Below are positions 8,989 through 17,923 of a stretch of 64,000 nt of DNA, in pieces. Position numbers and translations under genes: made by a program. The notes beneath the pieces are model-generated. The model saw only the letters and a program-made list of their open reading frames with translations, had not been told where the DNA came from and did not search any database. This DNA is from Thiohalocapsa sp. PB-PSB1 (lineage in GTDB: Bacteria > Pseudomonadota > Gammaproteobacteria > Chromatiales > Chromatiaceae), in assembly GCA_016745215.1 (NCBI GenBank), contig CP050890.1:4774001-4838000 (forward strand). Reading direction: 5' to 3'. Every line of letters begins with the position of its first letter. Position 1 is the stretch's first letter.

Positions 8989-10156
8989 GGCGATTTCCGT
9001 CGACAAATAGACCATCTGGCTCGGCTGTCGCAATGTCCTGAGTTTTGCTGCCAAACCGATTCCGGGTCTTGGATTGCATCATCGAACGCACTGGGAAAGC
9101 CTCATCGGTGTCGGGGTCGCTATCGGAATCGGAATCGAATCCGCTCGTCGATCGAAGCAGCCAGCTCGATACAATCCCGAATTCCGACCTCGACACCGAC
9201 CCCGACACCGACCCCGACACCGACTAAGCATCCATAAACCGGAAAGCGCTTGTTTTAGTGAGACCGCAGATTTCGACAGCCTACCATCTGGCTCGTTTTC
9301 TCGTCCGCCTTGTCGTTGCCGCAACCCGCCTGTGCAGCGACCCTGAGCGGGTTGCCGCTTCGGTATGTTTCTCTCCGGTCATCGCCTTGAAGTAACGCAT
9401 CCGCCGGCATCGCCCAGGGTCGCCCGCAAGCGGGCTCCTACGCTGGGTGGCGCCTGCGGCTATTTTTCCGCCGCTGAAAGAGACAGCGATGATCCGATGC
9501 GTTGGCGCCTGATCGAAGCGCATTGCTCGCGTCGGCTACCCAATGGCAAGCGGATTCGCGCAAGCCGACGCAACAAGGGGCGAGCGGGGCATCTGGCAAA
9601 GGCGATTTTGGGAATATCCGAACCGGGATGATTTGCATGGGATGATTTGGATCGACAGCGGCATGTCGACTCTGTGCATGACAATCCGCTCGAGCAGGGT
9701 GATGTCCAACGCGCCATCGATTGCAGGCTTTCATCCTTTCACCGGGATCTTCAGCCTGGGTGACGGCCGAATGGGGCTGTGTGGATGACGCCGCAGGAGA
9801 CTTTGGGGAACAGTGGTGACGTTGGGATTCGTTCCTCATCCCAACCTACGGGCTCGAATAGCTAGCCGAACATTCCCAGCCGTAGGAGCCCGCTTGCGGG
9901 CGACCTGGCAGGAGATGCCAGCGGATCGGGCGCAAGTACGCGGTGTTGGGATTCGTTCCTCATCCCAACCTACGGGCTAGTGCTTCGGTGCAGATGTTCC
10001 GAGACAGTTTCCGGTCGTTGTCGTTATCGTTGTCGTTGTCGTTGTCGTTGTCATAATCGTCTTAGCCGAATGCTCGATAACGACTACGATTACGACAACG
10101 ACAACGACAACGAACCGCCTCGGGATTTCTGTACCGCTCCACTAGCAACAACCCCC
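8989..10156. repeat. Repeat-rich noncoding stretch
   Basis: No credible gene in about 1.2 kb. It holds a hexanucleotide microsatellite (about 9108-9226, GGAATCGGAATC then CCCGACACCGAC types), a REP core (9419-9441), a block of about 120 bp (9735-9855) duplicated at 23205-23315, the dispersed TTGGGATTCGTTCCTCATCC element at about 9830 and again near 9946, another REP core at about 9883-9905, and a pair of opposed GTCGTT / AACGAC microsatellites at 10012-10112. Confidence 0.75.
10012..10112. repeat. Inverted hexanucleotide microsatellite
   Basis: A run of GTCGTT units (about 10014-10054) is followed by its complement in AACGAC units (about 10078-10112), with about 24 bp between. The two could pair to form a long imperfect hairpin. 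It lies 45 bp beyond the hairpin that follows the FGE gene. Confidence 0.7.
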
Positions 10157-10228
10157 CCGCGGTTGCACAGCCGCGCCAGACCGACTCCGCCCCGGCTCCG
10201 TCTGTCAGGCGCGGCTGCGCAACCGCGG
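10157..10228 (-). repeat. 21-bp-arm hairpin just after the FGE gene
   Basis: Arms 10157-10177 and 10208-10228 are inverted complements with one mismatch (GGCGCGGCTG(C/T)GCAACCGCGG, read on the minus strand), separated by 30 bp. The hairpin starts three bases after the stop of the FGE gene and about 80 bp beyond its variable region. The same hairpin sits at 17849-17920 behind the paralogous gene. There is no U-run, so a simple intrinsic terminator is less likely. Confidence 0.85.
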
Positions 10229-10231
10229 CAC

Positions 10232-11050
10232 TCATCCCCCATCTTCCTGTCCTTTGCTCCGCACCGGCTCCGCCGGGCCTGCTTCTGGACCTCGGGCAAG
10301 GCGGAAGCCCCGGCCGCCGCCGCGCCGGTCCGGCCGCCTGTGGCTGCGCAGCGCCGAACGGCAGAAGACGGCGTGGTTGAACCAGCTGCCGCCGCGACAG
10401 ACCCGCCGAACGCCCGTACCAGGCCCCTCGGGATCATACCGCTCGTCAGACGGATAGTCGTCGGCATACCAGTCGCTGCACCACTCCCAAACATTGCCGT
10501 GCATCTGATACAGACCCCAGGCATTGCAGGGCAATGCCGTCACGTCAACGGTCTGCTTGCGATACGCTCCTTTCGGAGTGCCACCGGTGGGATGGTTACC
10601 GTCGTAGTTGACTTGATCGGTGGTGATGGCATCGCCGAACCAGAACGCGGTTTCGGTGCCGGCCCGGCAGCCGTGCTCCCATTCCGCCTCGCTCGGCAGC
10701 CGGGCCTCGAGGCCTGGCAGCATGTCATTCAGACGCTGGAGAAAGTCCTGCACATCATCCCAGCTCAGGTTTTCCACTGGGCGCTCTTGACCTTGGAATC
10801 GACTGGGATTCCGACCCATGACCGCCTGCCACAGGCCCTGGGTGCAGGCGGTATCCGCCAGCCACAAACCGCGCGAGATGATCGCCCGCGCCGGACGCTC
10901 GCCCCGAAACGCACCGGGCGGTACCCAGCGCAATGCCTGACGCAGACCCTTGATGCGAAACGCCACCCAAGGGCCGAAGTCATCCTCGCCCCAGTCGCAG
11001 GCCCAGGGAAAGGGAAACACCGGCGGCAGCAGGTGCGATCGATCAATCAT
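10232..11050 (-). CDS. FGE-sulfatase (SUMF1/PvdO-like) domain protein with DGR-like variable region
   Basis: A 272-residue protein from ATG 11050 (a GTG at 11065 is the alternative); neither has a clear ribosome binding site. Nearly the whole protein is one FGE-sulfatase domain of C-type-lectin fold: RLPSEAEWEHGCRAG, GLYQMHGNVWEWCSDWY, CRGGSW and the end GFRLARGPEA. It lacks the Cys-x4-Cys pair of true formylglycine-generating enzymes, so a ligand-binding role is more likely than catalysis. It is about 93% identical in protein to the FGE part of the calcineurin fusion at 17924 outside the variable region, and appears to be a copy that lost its N-terminal partner domain. It is last in the minus-strand cluster. 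Confidence 0.85.
   Translation of the reverse strand: MIDRSHLLPPVFPFPWACDWGEDDFGPWVAFRIKGLRQALRWVPPGAFRGERPARAIISRGLWLADTACTQGLWQAVMGRNPSRFQGQERPVENLSWDDVQDFLQRLNDMLPGLEARLPSEAEWEHGCRAGTETAFWFGDAITTDQVNYDGNHPTGGTPKGAYRKQTVDVTALPCNAWGLYQMHGNVWEWCSDWYADDYPSDERYDPEGPGTGVRRVCRGGSWFNHAVFCRSALRSHRRPDRRGGGRGFRLARGPEAGPAEPVRSKGQEDGG
10310..10381 (-). other. Putative DGR variable region VR1
   Basis: The codons between CRGGSW and GFRLARGP differ from VR3 (18002-18073) in 12 amino acids over about 24 codons, although the flanks are nearly identical. Fifteen of 16 base differences fall at codon positions 1 or 2, in codons ending in C or G. This pattern is expected of adenine-directed DGR mutagenesis from AAC- and CAG-rich templates. 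Confidence 0.7.
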
Positions 11051-11065
11051 GTCGCGTTGTCGCAC

Positions 11066-11510
11066 CGGGATGCTCGGCAGATAAAGGGACGGTCCACCGG
11101 CGAGCCGTCGGCGCGGTATCCACCGCCCCTACCAGTACGCCGAGGGGCACACCTGGAGCCACAATGGGGGCCATTGGCGTTTCCCCGCTGGTTCCCAGGC
11201 TCCGAAACCGTGAAAGAAGGATTTGAACCAGGACGATCATGAATGATACGCAGATGAAGAAAAGATTGAAATATCCAGCTTTTTTCCTGTCTTGCATTGC
11301 TGATGCCGGGGCTCTGCCTTGGCATCTGGTCTCGATGACTCTGCCATCCGCCGCGGTGCCGGCTGCGTCCGCGGCCGTCTTCAGCGATCCATCGCAGGTG
11401 GCAGAGTCGCCAAGACCGCATGTCGAGGCCGAGCCTCGACACGAGCTGCGAGAGGGAAATCCTGGTTTTCACCGCCGGCTGTTCGACCGGAATCGTAAAA
11501 AAACCATAAC
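11066..11510. other. Noncoding stretch between two FGE genes
   Basis: About 445 bp without a supported gene. Weak open frames on both strands have no recognisable domain and no good start. A short motif GAGCCTCG(A/G)CACGAGCTGCG at about 11430 recurs at about 25873. The stretch separates the vWA-like/FGE gene from the stand-alone FGE gene, and may contain a promoter for the latter that I cannot identify. Confidence 0.4.
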
Positions 11511-14500
11511 TCATGATCGGAAAAACCTGGTTAAACGCCGCATGACGCTGCCAACGCCTGACAGACTTCGCTCGCGCTTCGTCAGTCCGGCGTCGGCCGC
11601 GTCATGCGCGCTTGGCGCTGTTTGACTGTTCTCCGGCTCCGGTGACGGCTCCGCCGCACCAGTGGCCTGGCCTGTTACTGGACCTCGGGCAAGGCGGAAG
11701 CCCAGGTAGCCGCTGCGCTGGTCCGGCAGCCTGATGAAGCGCTGCGCCGAACGGCAGAGGACGGCGTGGTTGATCCAGCAGCCGCCGCGACAGACCCGCT
11801 GATCGCCCGCCTCTGGTCCCAGCGGATCCAGCACTGTGCCGGTATCATAGGCATCATACCAGTCGAGACACCATTCCCAAACATTGCCGTGCATCTGATA
11901 TAAACCCCAGGCATTAGCTGGCAGGGCCTTGACCGGTACGGTTTCGCCGCGGTATTGGCCCTTCGGGGCATCGCCGTAGGGAAAATTGCCGTCGTAGTTC
12001 ACCTGCTCCGTGGTGATGCTCTTGCCGAACCAGAACGGGTCTGCGTTGCCGGCGCGACAGCCGTGCTCCCATTCGGCCTCGGTCGGCAGCCGCGCATCCA
12101 ACCCAGGGACAATTCGGTTCAATTCTTGGATAAAGTCGGCGACCTGATCCCAGCTAACCTGCTCGACCGGCCGGTCGGCTCCTATGAACCTACTCGGATT
12201 GTCGCCCATCACCTGCTGCCAAAGAGCCTGAGTACAGGCCGTGTCCGCAAGCCAATAGCCCTGGGTCAGCAGCACCTGGTGCAGAATTTCGTCGTCCTCT
12301 CGGCCTTTTTCAGCTTTCGGCGAGCCCATCCAAAAGGCCGCGGGCCAGATCCAGCGCATGCGCTGAACGACACCGCCAACGCTGAATTCGGCCCAGGGGC
12401 CGATGTCGTCGATGCCGTGACCCTGGGCCCAGTCGGCGCGCTGGGTCTCGCCTTTGCGCCAGCGCTGCCAGGCGTCCTGGTCCCAGAAGGCATCCTGGGG
12501 AATGGTCAACATGCGCACGGAGGCATCCATGGCATCGGCGAGCGGCGGGCCTGGGGGTACCCAGCGCAGACGGCGGCTTCCGCCGCGGTGGGGCACATCG
12601 ACAAAGAGCCCGGCAGGGTCCTGGCCGATGCGCTGCGTCCAGCTGGGGCGGCTGAGCGGCTCCAGGGTCAGCTCGGCGTCCCGGCCGCGCAATACGAGTC
12701 CGGCACGCGGCAGGGCGATGGGCTTGTGCGGGTCCGCGGGATGGCTGGTCCAACGGGATATTGCCAGCCGATCGGAGGACGGTCCGGGGCGCTCGGCAGC
12801 AGGCGCCTGTGCCATCGCCTCTGCCCTTGCCTGGGACTCGAGCTCGGATGCCGGGGCGCTTGCGTCGGCGGTCTGTTCGGCCTGGGAGGTTGCAAGCGGC
12901 TGCACCTGTACCGGCGCATCGGTCAGCAGCAGATGGGCCAGCAGGCTGCCGGGTTGGGGTTCGGGTTGGGGCTCGGATCGCGACTGGTGCTCGAACGGGT
13001 CCGAGCGCGTTTCGCTGCCGACCAGCATCAGTTGGTTGCCGCATTGCACCAGCGCACATGTCCGCGGCTCGGCGTCGTCCTCGAGCAGCCAGTACGCCGG
13101 GGCCTGGAGTCCTTCCGGCAATTCCAGCTCGCCCCTGCGCAGACCCTCCCGGTGCAATAGGGTGTAGAGGGCGACGCGGCGCTCGTTGGTCCAGTCCTCG
13201 GGTGCCGTGTGCAGATGGAGTCGATGCAGATAGATGCGCAATGCGTCCCGATTTGGGCTGTCGTTTTCCTCCAGGGTGCGCGCCATGTTCGCCAGATAGC
13301 GGTCTACCTCGGGTGCCTCGCCATTGCACAGGCGCGCCAGGTTGGCCTTTTCTTCCAGGCGGATGTTGTCTGGCAGGCGCTGGTGTCGCTGCTGGAGCAG
13401 TTGCGAGAGCAGCTGCTGGCGCCTTGGGCCAAGCCTGCGAAACCCAGGCTCGTGACATGCCCGCGCGGCGGCGTCGCGCCATTCCCGAACGCCGCTGGTC
13501 GCGGCCAGGTGGGGATGCTGCCAGGCGGCGATCTCGGCGCCGATGTCGAGGCCGAGCAGACAGCGCAATGTACGCAGCAGGGCCGGGTCGATTCGGACGG
13601 CGGGGGCCAGCCAGTCCAGCAGCCGCTCGGCGCCGCGGTCCTGTTGCAATGACGCCGGCTGCTCCGGACAGGGCGCCGATGTCGCCTTGCGCCCCGGCAA
13701 GACGCGCGGCAGGCGGTGTACGCGGTCCCAGGTCAACAGCCGGCAGTCATGCGCCAGCTCGCTATGCCAATAGCGGCTCGGGCAGGGCGACAGCACCAAT
13801 GGGCGCTGACCGGCGCGGCGGCAGCCCTCGAGCAGGTCGCGCCAGGGGGTGCGGTCGGCGGCGCCTCCGCAGCAGCCGAGATCGCTGACGATCAGCATCG
13901 GCAAGGCGGCATCGGCTGGCTTGGGCGCGGTCTCGAGACGCCGGAACCGTTCGGTAGAGACATCGAAGCGCAGCCAGGGGCCGATCCGGGCATCGGTCCA
14001 GCCCAACAGGTCCAGGCCGAGGGCGCCGCGCAGATCCAGCAGCGGCTGGATCAGGCCGCGCACATCGGCACCGAGCAATTCGCAGTGGCGCTCCGAGAAA
14101 TCCAGGATCACCTGCGCCTGCGGTGCCCATCGCGCCCGCCGGCGGCGCGGGATGCGGCGCGGCATCCGGCCTTGGGCGCTGAGCTGGACCAGCCGCTCCA
14201 GGTCCGGCGCGCGCTGCTCGACGACTTCGCCGAGGGCGGCACGAAAGAAGGGCCAGAGCCGGCGCCAGGGCGTCAGCGGCGGCGGTGGCGGGATGTTGTG
14301 CACCCTGCCGGTCGCGTCCGGCGGGATGGGTGCGGCATCCAGATACCATTGCGGGCGCTTGCCGGGCGCGTCTTGCTGGGGCAATGCGCGTACCTTGGTG
14401 ACGCGATAGAACACCAGGCCGCCGACTGCTTTGGTTGGCGTTGGTATGGGCTCGGGCCGCTCGCGCGGTGCAGGGCGGCGATCAGCCATGTCGGGCTGCT

Positions 14501-14717
14501 GGGCATCGATGATGCGGTCCTGTTGCTCCATGCTCGGCGGCGGCGAGTCCGCGACTGGGTCCGGCTCGGGAATGCGCTGTAATTCCAGCAAGTCGGCCAG
14601 CAAGTCCGGGTCTGCATCCGGCCAGCGAGCGCGCAGGATCAGCAGGTCGGCGAGGCCGCGCTCGGCGCGCCATGCCTTCTGCATGGATGTCTGGCGCTGG
14701 GTTCGGCCTGCGCTCAT
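11511..14717 (-). CDS. vWA-like (SAV_2336-type) protein with C-terminal FGE-sulfatase domain
   Basis: A 1068-residue protein. The ATG at 14717 overlaps the stop of the ATPase gene as ATGA, which fixes the start; the open frame continuing upstream lies inside the ATPase gene and is a shadow. Residues to about 190 are a Pro/Arg-rich leader. From about 200 a von Willebrand A-like fold is suggested by VILDFSERH (a DxSxx metal-site-like motif) and by MLIVSDLGCC near 280. A helical middle follows, then an Ala/Gln/Glu-rich linker and the FGE-sulfatase domain (about 800-1010: AFWMGSPKAEKG, RLPTEAEWEHGCRAG, LYQMHGNVWEWCLDWY, CRGGCW). A 45-residue tail follows the domain. Pairing with a MoxR ATPase is typical of vWA-MoxR systems; the precise role is inferred. 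Confidence 0.8.
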   Translation of the reverse strand: MSAGRTQRQTSMQKAWRAERGLADLLILRARWPDADPDLLADLLELQRIPEPDPVADSPPPSMEQQDRIIDAQQPDMADRRPAPRERPEPIPTPTKAVGGLVFYRVTKVRALPQQDAPGKRPQWYLDAAPIPPDATGRVHNIPPPPPLTPWRRLWPFFRAALGEVVEQRAPDLERLVQLSAQGRMPRRIPRRRRARWAPQAQVILDFSERHCELLGADVRGLIQPLLDLRGALGLDLLGWTDARIGPWLRFDVSTERFRRLETAPKPADAALPMLIVSDLGCCGGAADRTPWRDLLEGCRRAGQRPLVLSPCPSRYWHSELAHDCRLLTWDRVHRLPRVLPGRKATSAPCPEQPASLQQDRGAERLLDWLAPAVRIDPALLRTLRCLLGLDIGAEIAAWQHPHLAATSGVREWRDAAARACHEPGFRRLGPRRQQLLSQLLQQRHQRLPDNIRLEEKANLARLCNGEAPEVDRYLANMARTLEENDSPNRDALRIYLHRLHLHTAPEDWTNERRVALYTLLHREGLRRGELELPEGLQAPAYWLLEDDAEPRTCALVQCGNQLMLVGSETRSDPFEHQSRSEPQPEPQPGSLLAHLLLTDAPVQVQPLATSQAEQTADASAPASELESQARAEAMAQAPAAERPGPSSDRLAISRWTSHPADPHKPIALPRAGLVLRGRDAELTLEPLSRPSWTQRIGQDPAGLFVDVPHRGGSRRLRWVPPGPPLADAMDASVRMLTIPQDAFWDQDAWQRWRKGETQRADWAQGHGIDDIGPWAEFSVGGVVQRMRWIWPAAFWMGSPKAEKGREDDEILHQVLLTQGYWLADTACTQALWQQVMGDNPSRFIGADRPVEQVSWDQVADFIQELNRIVPGLDARLPTEAEWEHGCRAGNADPFWFGKSITTEQVNYDGNFPYGDAPKGQYRGETVPVKALPANAWGLYQMHGNVWEWCLDWYDAYDTGTVLDPLGPEAGDQRVCRGGCWINHAVLCRSAQRFIRLPDQRSGYLGFRLARGPVTGQATGAAEPSPEPENSQTAPSAHDAADAGLTKRERSLSGVGSVMRRLTRFFRS
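11703..11780 (-). other. Putative DGR variable region VR2
   Basis: The equivalent stretch of the third FGE domain. Compared with VR1 and VR3 it varies at the same codons: AGC/TGC, TTC/ATC, TTC/CTC/TAC, CTG/CAG, CGG/CAG/CTG and others. All variation falls in the first two codon positions. The 25 bp just after it (GGCTTCCGCCTTGCCCGAGG and five more) are conserved in all three genes. The downstream 21-bp-arm hairpin of VR1 and VR3 is absent here. Confidence 0.6.
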
Positions 14718-15766
14718 GCGTCCGGCGGCTTTTTGATCAATGCGAAGTCGGCGATCTTCTCGAGCAGGTCCAATTGCTTGCCGACCCGTTGTTTGGAATT
14801 TTCGACGTCTTCGGTCAGATGCGCAAGCGCGCGCAGGATGTCCAGGTACTCGGCCTGGCCGGGCGGAGTCAGGCCGGCGGACTTGGCCGGTCCGCGTTCC
14901 TTCCACAGCATGCAGGCGACCTGGCGGCGGATCAGATCGCAGGTGTCGCGGGGAAAATGGCGGGCGCCGCGCTCGGCGAGCTGGTCGATGAACGCGGTTT
15001 CTTCCTTTTCCAGTTCCAGGCGCAACACCAGGCAACGGCGGACGAAGGCGCCGGGCAGTTCGCGTTCTTCGTTGGTGGTGATCAGCACCAGCACCGGGCG
15101 GTCGCGATGCCGGCACACCGGCTCGCGCCGGTAGGGCACGCTGAAGCCGCGGTTGCCGAGCACCTCGAGCAGGCCGTTGGGCAGGTCCGCCTCGGCTTTG
15201 TCGATTTCGTCGATGAGCAAGACGACGCCGCGCTCTGGATCGCCGAGCTCGGTGTTTGGCGGCGAACAGGGATGATGGCAACGCGCGTTCTGCTGTTCGG
15301 CGCCAGCGTAGTCGAAGGCCCACCAGAGCGGGCCGGGGGTGAGGAAACGCTCTGGGCGGAGCGAGCCGCGGTCAATGCGATTCCTGCCCCAGGATTTGCC
15401 GAGCTTGGTCGGACCAATGGCGCCCAGCGCCTGCGCTTCGCCGAGCCGGGCGACGGCGTCGAACTGCCATTTCAGATCCTCGGGCTCGGTGCGCGAATGC
15501 ACCACCTGGGGAATGAACAAGCGCCCGGTGAAACAGGCCACGGCGCGTGCCAACTGGCTTTTGCCGGTGCCGGGCTCGCCGCGTACCAGCAGCGGCCGAC
15601 CGGCGGCTTCGGCGGCCTTGACCGCCCAGCTCTCGCGCTCGCCGAACAGGTGTAAGGCCTCGGGCCAGGGGCCGTCTTCGGGTAGCGGGACTGCGAGGCC
15701 GTTGTGCAGGGCGTCGATGTCGCCGGTGGGTTTTGGTTGGTGTGCTGTATCGACTAAGTCGGTCAT
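14714..15766 (-). CDS. MoxR-type AAA+ ATPase
   Basis: A 350-residue AAA+ ATPase. Walker A is GEPGTGKSQLA (about residues 62-72), Walker B LLIDEIDKAE (about 167-176) and sensor 1 is in LVLITTNEEREL, followed by the LPGAFVRRCL arginine-finger segment. MoxR-like ATPases act as chaperone-type remodelers with vWA partners. ATG 15766 overlaps the stop of the upstream gene as ATGA, and its own stop overlaps the next start as ATGA, so three genes are translationally coupled. No strong separate ribosome binding site is seen, in line with coupling. Confidence 0.9.
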   Translation of the reverse strand: MTDLVDTAHQPKPTGDIDALHNGLAVPLPEDGPWPEALHLFGERESWAVKAAEAAGRPLLVRGEPGTGKSQLARAVACFTGRLFIPQVVHSRTEPEDLKWQFDAVARLGEAQALGAIGPTKLGKSWGRNRIDRGSLRPERFLTPGPLWWAFDYAGAEQQNARCHHPCSPPNTELGDPERGVVLLIDEIDKAEADLPNGLLEVLGNRGFSVPYRREPVCRHRDRPVLVLITTNEERELPGAFVRRCLVLRLELEKEETAFIDQLAERGARHFPRDTCDLIRRQVACMLWKERGPAKSAGLTPPGQAEYLDILRALAHLTEDVENSKQRVGKQLDLLEKIADFALIKKPPDA

Positions 15767-17421
15767 GATCGAGGTTTCTCGAAAGTGGGCCAGCATTGGG
15801 CGACGTTCTGTTCGAACTCACGCTCTGAAATACTGAACATCGATATTGCGCCAGGATCGATCTGGAAAACGCGAAGCCCTATATCGTCGCACAGCGCGGC
15901 AAGGACAACCGCATCGTTGAGGGGATCATACTCGCGCTCTTTGTCCACTGTGCCGTACTGCTTCGGACCGATACTTCTTCGTTCAAACTCCAAGCGCTTG
16001 CGCAGGTCTGCGTCCTGTTGTTCGCCAAAGTGCGCAGGTGCGCTCAAGGTGCCTGCAAAGATCGCGTTCCAGAGCGCGGTCTTGGCGTCATGGGTGCGCT
16101 GAGCGCTGCTGTTCCAATTGGTTGCCGGCAGAAGGATGCCGCCGAGCACATTGTTGACCCCGATCAGCCGACCGCCCCAGCGCTTGAACTCCGGACGCTC
16201 GTTGTGTTTGCGCCAATGCAGCCATAGCACCTCTGCACCGACTTCAGTGGCAACCGGCGGTAGAACCAGATGAACGGCCACGCTGCCCTGTGGCTGCTGC
16301 GCCCTGACGAAGCGACCAAGCAGCAAGCCAAAAATGTTGATCGCATTGTTGCGAACATCGTCGCGCCAGCAGCCAGTGGAATGATCGTTGCGACAGTCAT
16401 GGGCGGCACCCCAGAAGGCACTGAGGGCACGCTCCGGCGGCAGCAGGGTCAGCGCTTCGGACAGCTCCGTCGCACCAGCAAGCTCAGGGTGCTCACGTAG
16501 ATGTTCGGCGAGCGCTGGTGCGGCTTTGAGGTTTGTGGAGATGGCCTTGGCCAAGTCCTTGTCCGGTTTTGGCGCTGGGCCAGAGTCCGAATCCGATTCG
16601 ATAGGGGTCGAAGCCACAGTGTCACCCGAACGGCGGTGTAACGACTCGGACGGGGTATTGCTCATACCGCTGTCCGGGTCCAGGAGCGGGTCGGAATTGG
16701 GGATGATGTTTGAGCTCAGCTCGAGCTCGGTTTGCCGGGATCGATCTGTCAGCGCCGCGACTTTTCGTTCGAGCGCATCGAGCGAGCGCTCGCGGTCGCG
16801 CTGAGTCATCCGCAGTAGTCGAGCAGTCAGATTGTCCGTGCCTTGCAGCGATGGCAGGTTGTCAGGCAGCAGTTGTTCCAGGGTTGCCTGCTGTGCTGAA
16901 CTGCCGTCCAGCAGCCGCGCAATATTCCGCTCGAGCGTCGCAAGGCGCTGGCTGATGCGCCGATGGCGCAGGGCTTCCTTGGCCTCATGACCGGCCAGCA
17001 CGCCGCGGTCGATGGCGACATCAAGAGATGTGTCGCAGGCTTCGAGAAGTGCATCGAACAGGCTGTCGGCCTGCCCGGTCGTTGCGCCCGGCCCGAGCGC
17101 CGCGTCATACAGAGCGCGGAAATCCGCTTGGATGGCGTCGAGGGAAGGTTCGTCATTGTCGGCAACGGCGGTAGAAAAGGCGCGCTGAATGAGCTTTTCG
17201 ACATCGTCCGAGACCAGCAAGTGTGCGAGCCGGTCCCGATCCGTGGGCTGTGAGGCAGCGAGCGAGCGCGCGAGCCGAGCCGCCGGTTGCGCCAACAGCG
17301 GACGCAATTGCTGCGGCAGCTGAACAATGTCCTGCGCGTCGCCGGCGACTCTGTCGGCGATCAACGCCGTCAGGGCATTGGCGAGCACGCCTGAAAGGAT
17401 GCCGGGGGTGATCGGGTCCAT
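15763..17421 (-). CDS. Unrecognised first gene of the MoxR/vWA operon (possible vWA-MoxR-associated protein)
   Basis: A 552-residue protein. ATG 17421 has AGGAA six bases upstream. Residues 1 to about 290 are helical with repeated Leu/Arg-rich coiled-coil-like segments. A Ser/Asp/Pro-rich linker (about 290-345) with a hexanucleotide-like repeat follows, then the motif DLAKAISTNLKAAPALAEHL, which also occurs in the calcineurin-FGE protein. A mixed alpha/beta C-terminal half contains VAVHLVLPPVATEVGAEVLW. I do not recognise a catalytic motif. By position, first in a coupled trio with MoxR and a vWA-like protein, it could be the associated scaffold of a ternary conflict system; that is inference from context. 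Confidence 0.7.
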   Translation of the reverse strand: MDPITPGILSGVLANALTALIADRVAGDAQDIVQLPQQLRPLLAQPAARLARSLAASQPTDRDRLAHLLVSDDVEKLIQRAFSTAVADNDEPSLDAIQADFRALYDAALGPGATTGQADSLFDALLEACDTSLDVAIDRGVLAGHEAKEALRHRRISQRLATLERNIARLLDGSSAQQATLEQLLPDNLPSLQGTDNLTARLLRMTQRDRERSLDALERKVAALTDRSRQTELELSSNIIPNSDPLLDPDSGMSNTPSESLHRRSGDTVASTPIESDSDSGPAPKPDKDLAKAISTNLKAAPALAEHLREHPELAGATELSEALTLLPPERALSAFWGAAHDCRNDHSTGCWRDDVRNNAINIFGLLLGRFVRAQQPQGSVAVHLVLPPVATEVGAEVLWLHWRKHNERPEFKRWGGRLIGVNNVLGGILLPATNWNSSAQRTHDAKTALWNAIFAGTLSAPAHFGEQQDADLRKRLEFERRSIGPKQYGTVDKEREYDPLNDAVVLAALCDDIGLRVFQIDPGAISMFSISEREFEQNVAQCWPTFEKPRS

Positions 17422-17481
17422 TGTATTCCTGCGGTCATGAAGCGTTGTCAGATGTGCCTGGATATGGCCAGGCCAGAGCCT

Positions 17482-17510
17482 ATAGTAGCCATTGATTGCA
17501 GAATCGCCAA
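17482..17510 (-). promoter_or_regulatory. Predicted sigma-70 promoter of the MoxR/vWA operon
   Basis: On the minus strand TTGGCG (17510-17505), 17 bp and TACTAT (17487-17482) make a plausible -35/-10 pair about 60 bp upstream of ATG 17421. An almost identical pair lies upstream of the calcineurin-FGE gene at 20067-20095, within a duplicated stretch of about 210 bp. Confidence 0.45.
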
Positions 17511-17599
17511 GGCGCTCTTGCAGCGGAACTCGGTGCCATCCTACACAGAGGTTGCACAGCGCATCTGCGATCTGGCGGATAAGATGCGGATTGCGATGA

Positions 17600-17848
17600 C
17601 GACGCAGATTCGATTCACCGCGGAGACGCAGAGGAGAATGTTCAACCATTCATTCAGGATGCAGTTTGATTCACCGCAGAGGCGCAGAGAACGCGGAGAA
17701 GAGCATGCTTCCCTCTTGGCCCCTCTGCGCACTCTGCGTCTCTGCGGTGAATACCAAACAGTGAAGTGCGATTCACCGCAGAGGCGCAGAGAACGCGGTG
17801 TTGGGATTCGTTCCTCATCCCAACCTACGGGCTCTACCAACAATCCCC
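17600..17848. repeat. Dispersed CCGCAGAG-type inverted repeats
   Basis: Copies of TTCACCGCGGAGACGCAGAG and its complement occur at about 17612, 17670, 17735 and 17773, followed by the TTGGGATTCGTTCCTCATCC element at about 17802-17832. The same family is present at 6530-7320, 20197-20500 and 25690-25765. No gene is supported in 17422-17923. Confidence 0.8.
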
Positions 17849-17920
17849 CCGCGGTTGCACAGCCGCGCCAGACCGACTCCGCCCCGGCTCCGTCTGTCAG
17901 GCGCGGCTGCGCAACCGCGG
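17849..17920 (-). repeat. 21-bp-arm hairpin just after the calcineurin-FGE gene
   Basis: Arms 17849-17869 and 17900-17920 carry the same inverted sequence as the hairpin at 10157-10228, with the same 30-bp loop length. It begins three bases beyond the stop codon. The conservation in place behind both variable regions could reflect a DGR-associated cruciform or simply co-duplication of the gene end. Confidence 0.85.
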
Positions 17921-17923
17921 CAC

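Noticed and set aside
7768..9054. A 428-codon minus-strand frame opposite the SGNH gene
   Set aside because: It is an antisense shadow; the plus strand holds all SGNH blocks.
9980..11242. A 420-codon plus-strand frame opposite the FGE gene
   Set aside because: It is antisense to a conserved FGE domain and opens in a microsatellite. The similar frame at 17798-19090 arises from the paralogue.
11047..11514. A 155-codon minus-strand frame between the FGE genes
   Set aside because: It has no family signature or convincing start, and includes the dispersed GAGCCTCG motif; treated as noncoding.
14718..15323. N-terminal extension of the vWA-like/FGE gene to codon 1270
   Set aside because: It overlaps the MoxR ATPase gene out of frame and is Arg/Ala-rich noise. 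The ATGA overlap at 14717 gives a natural start.
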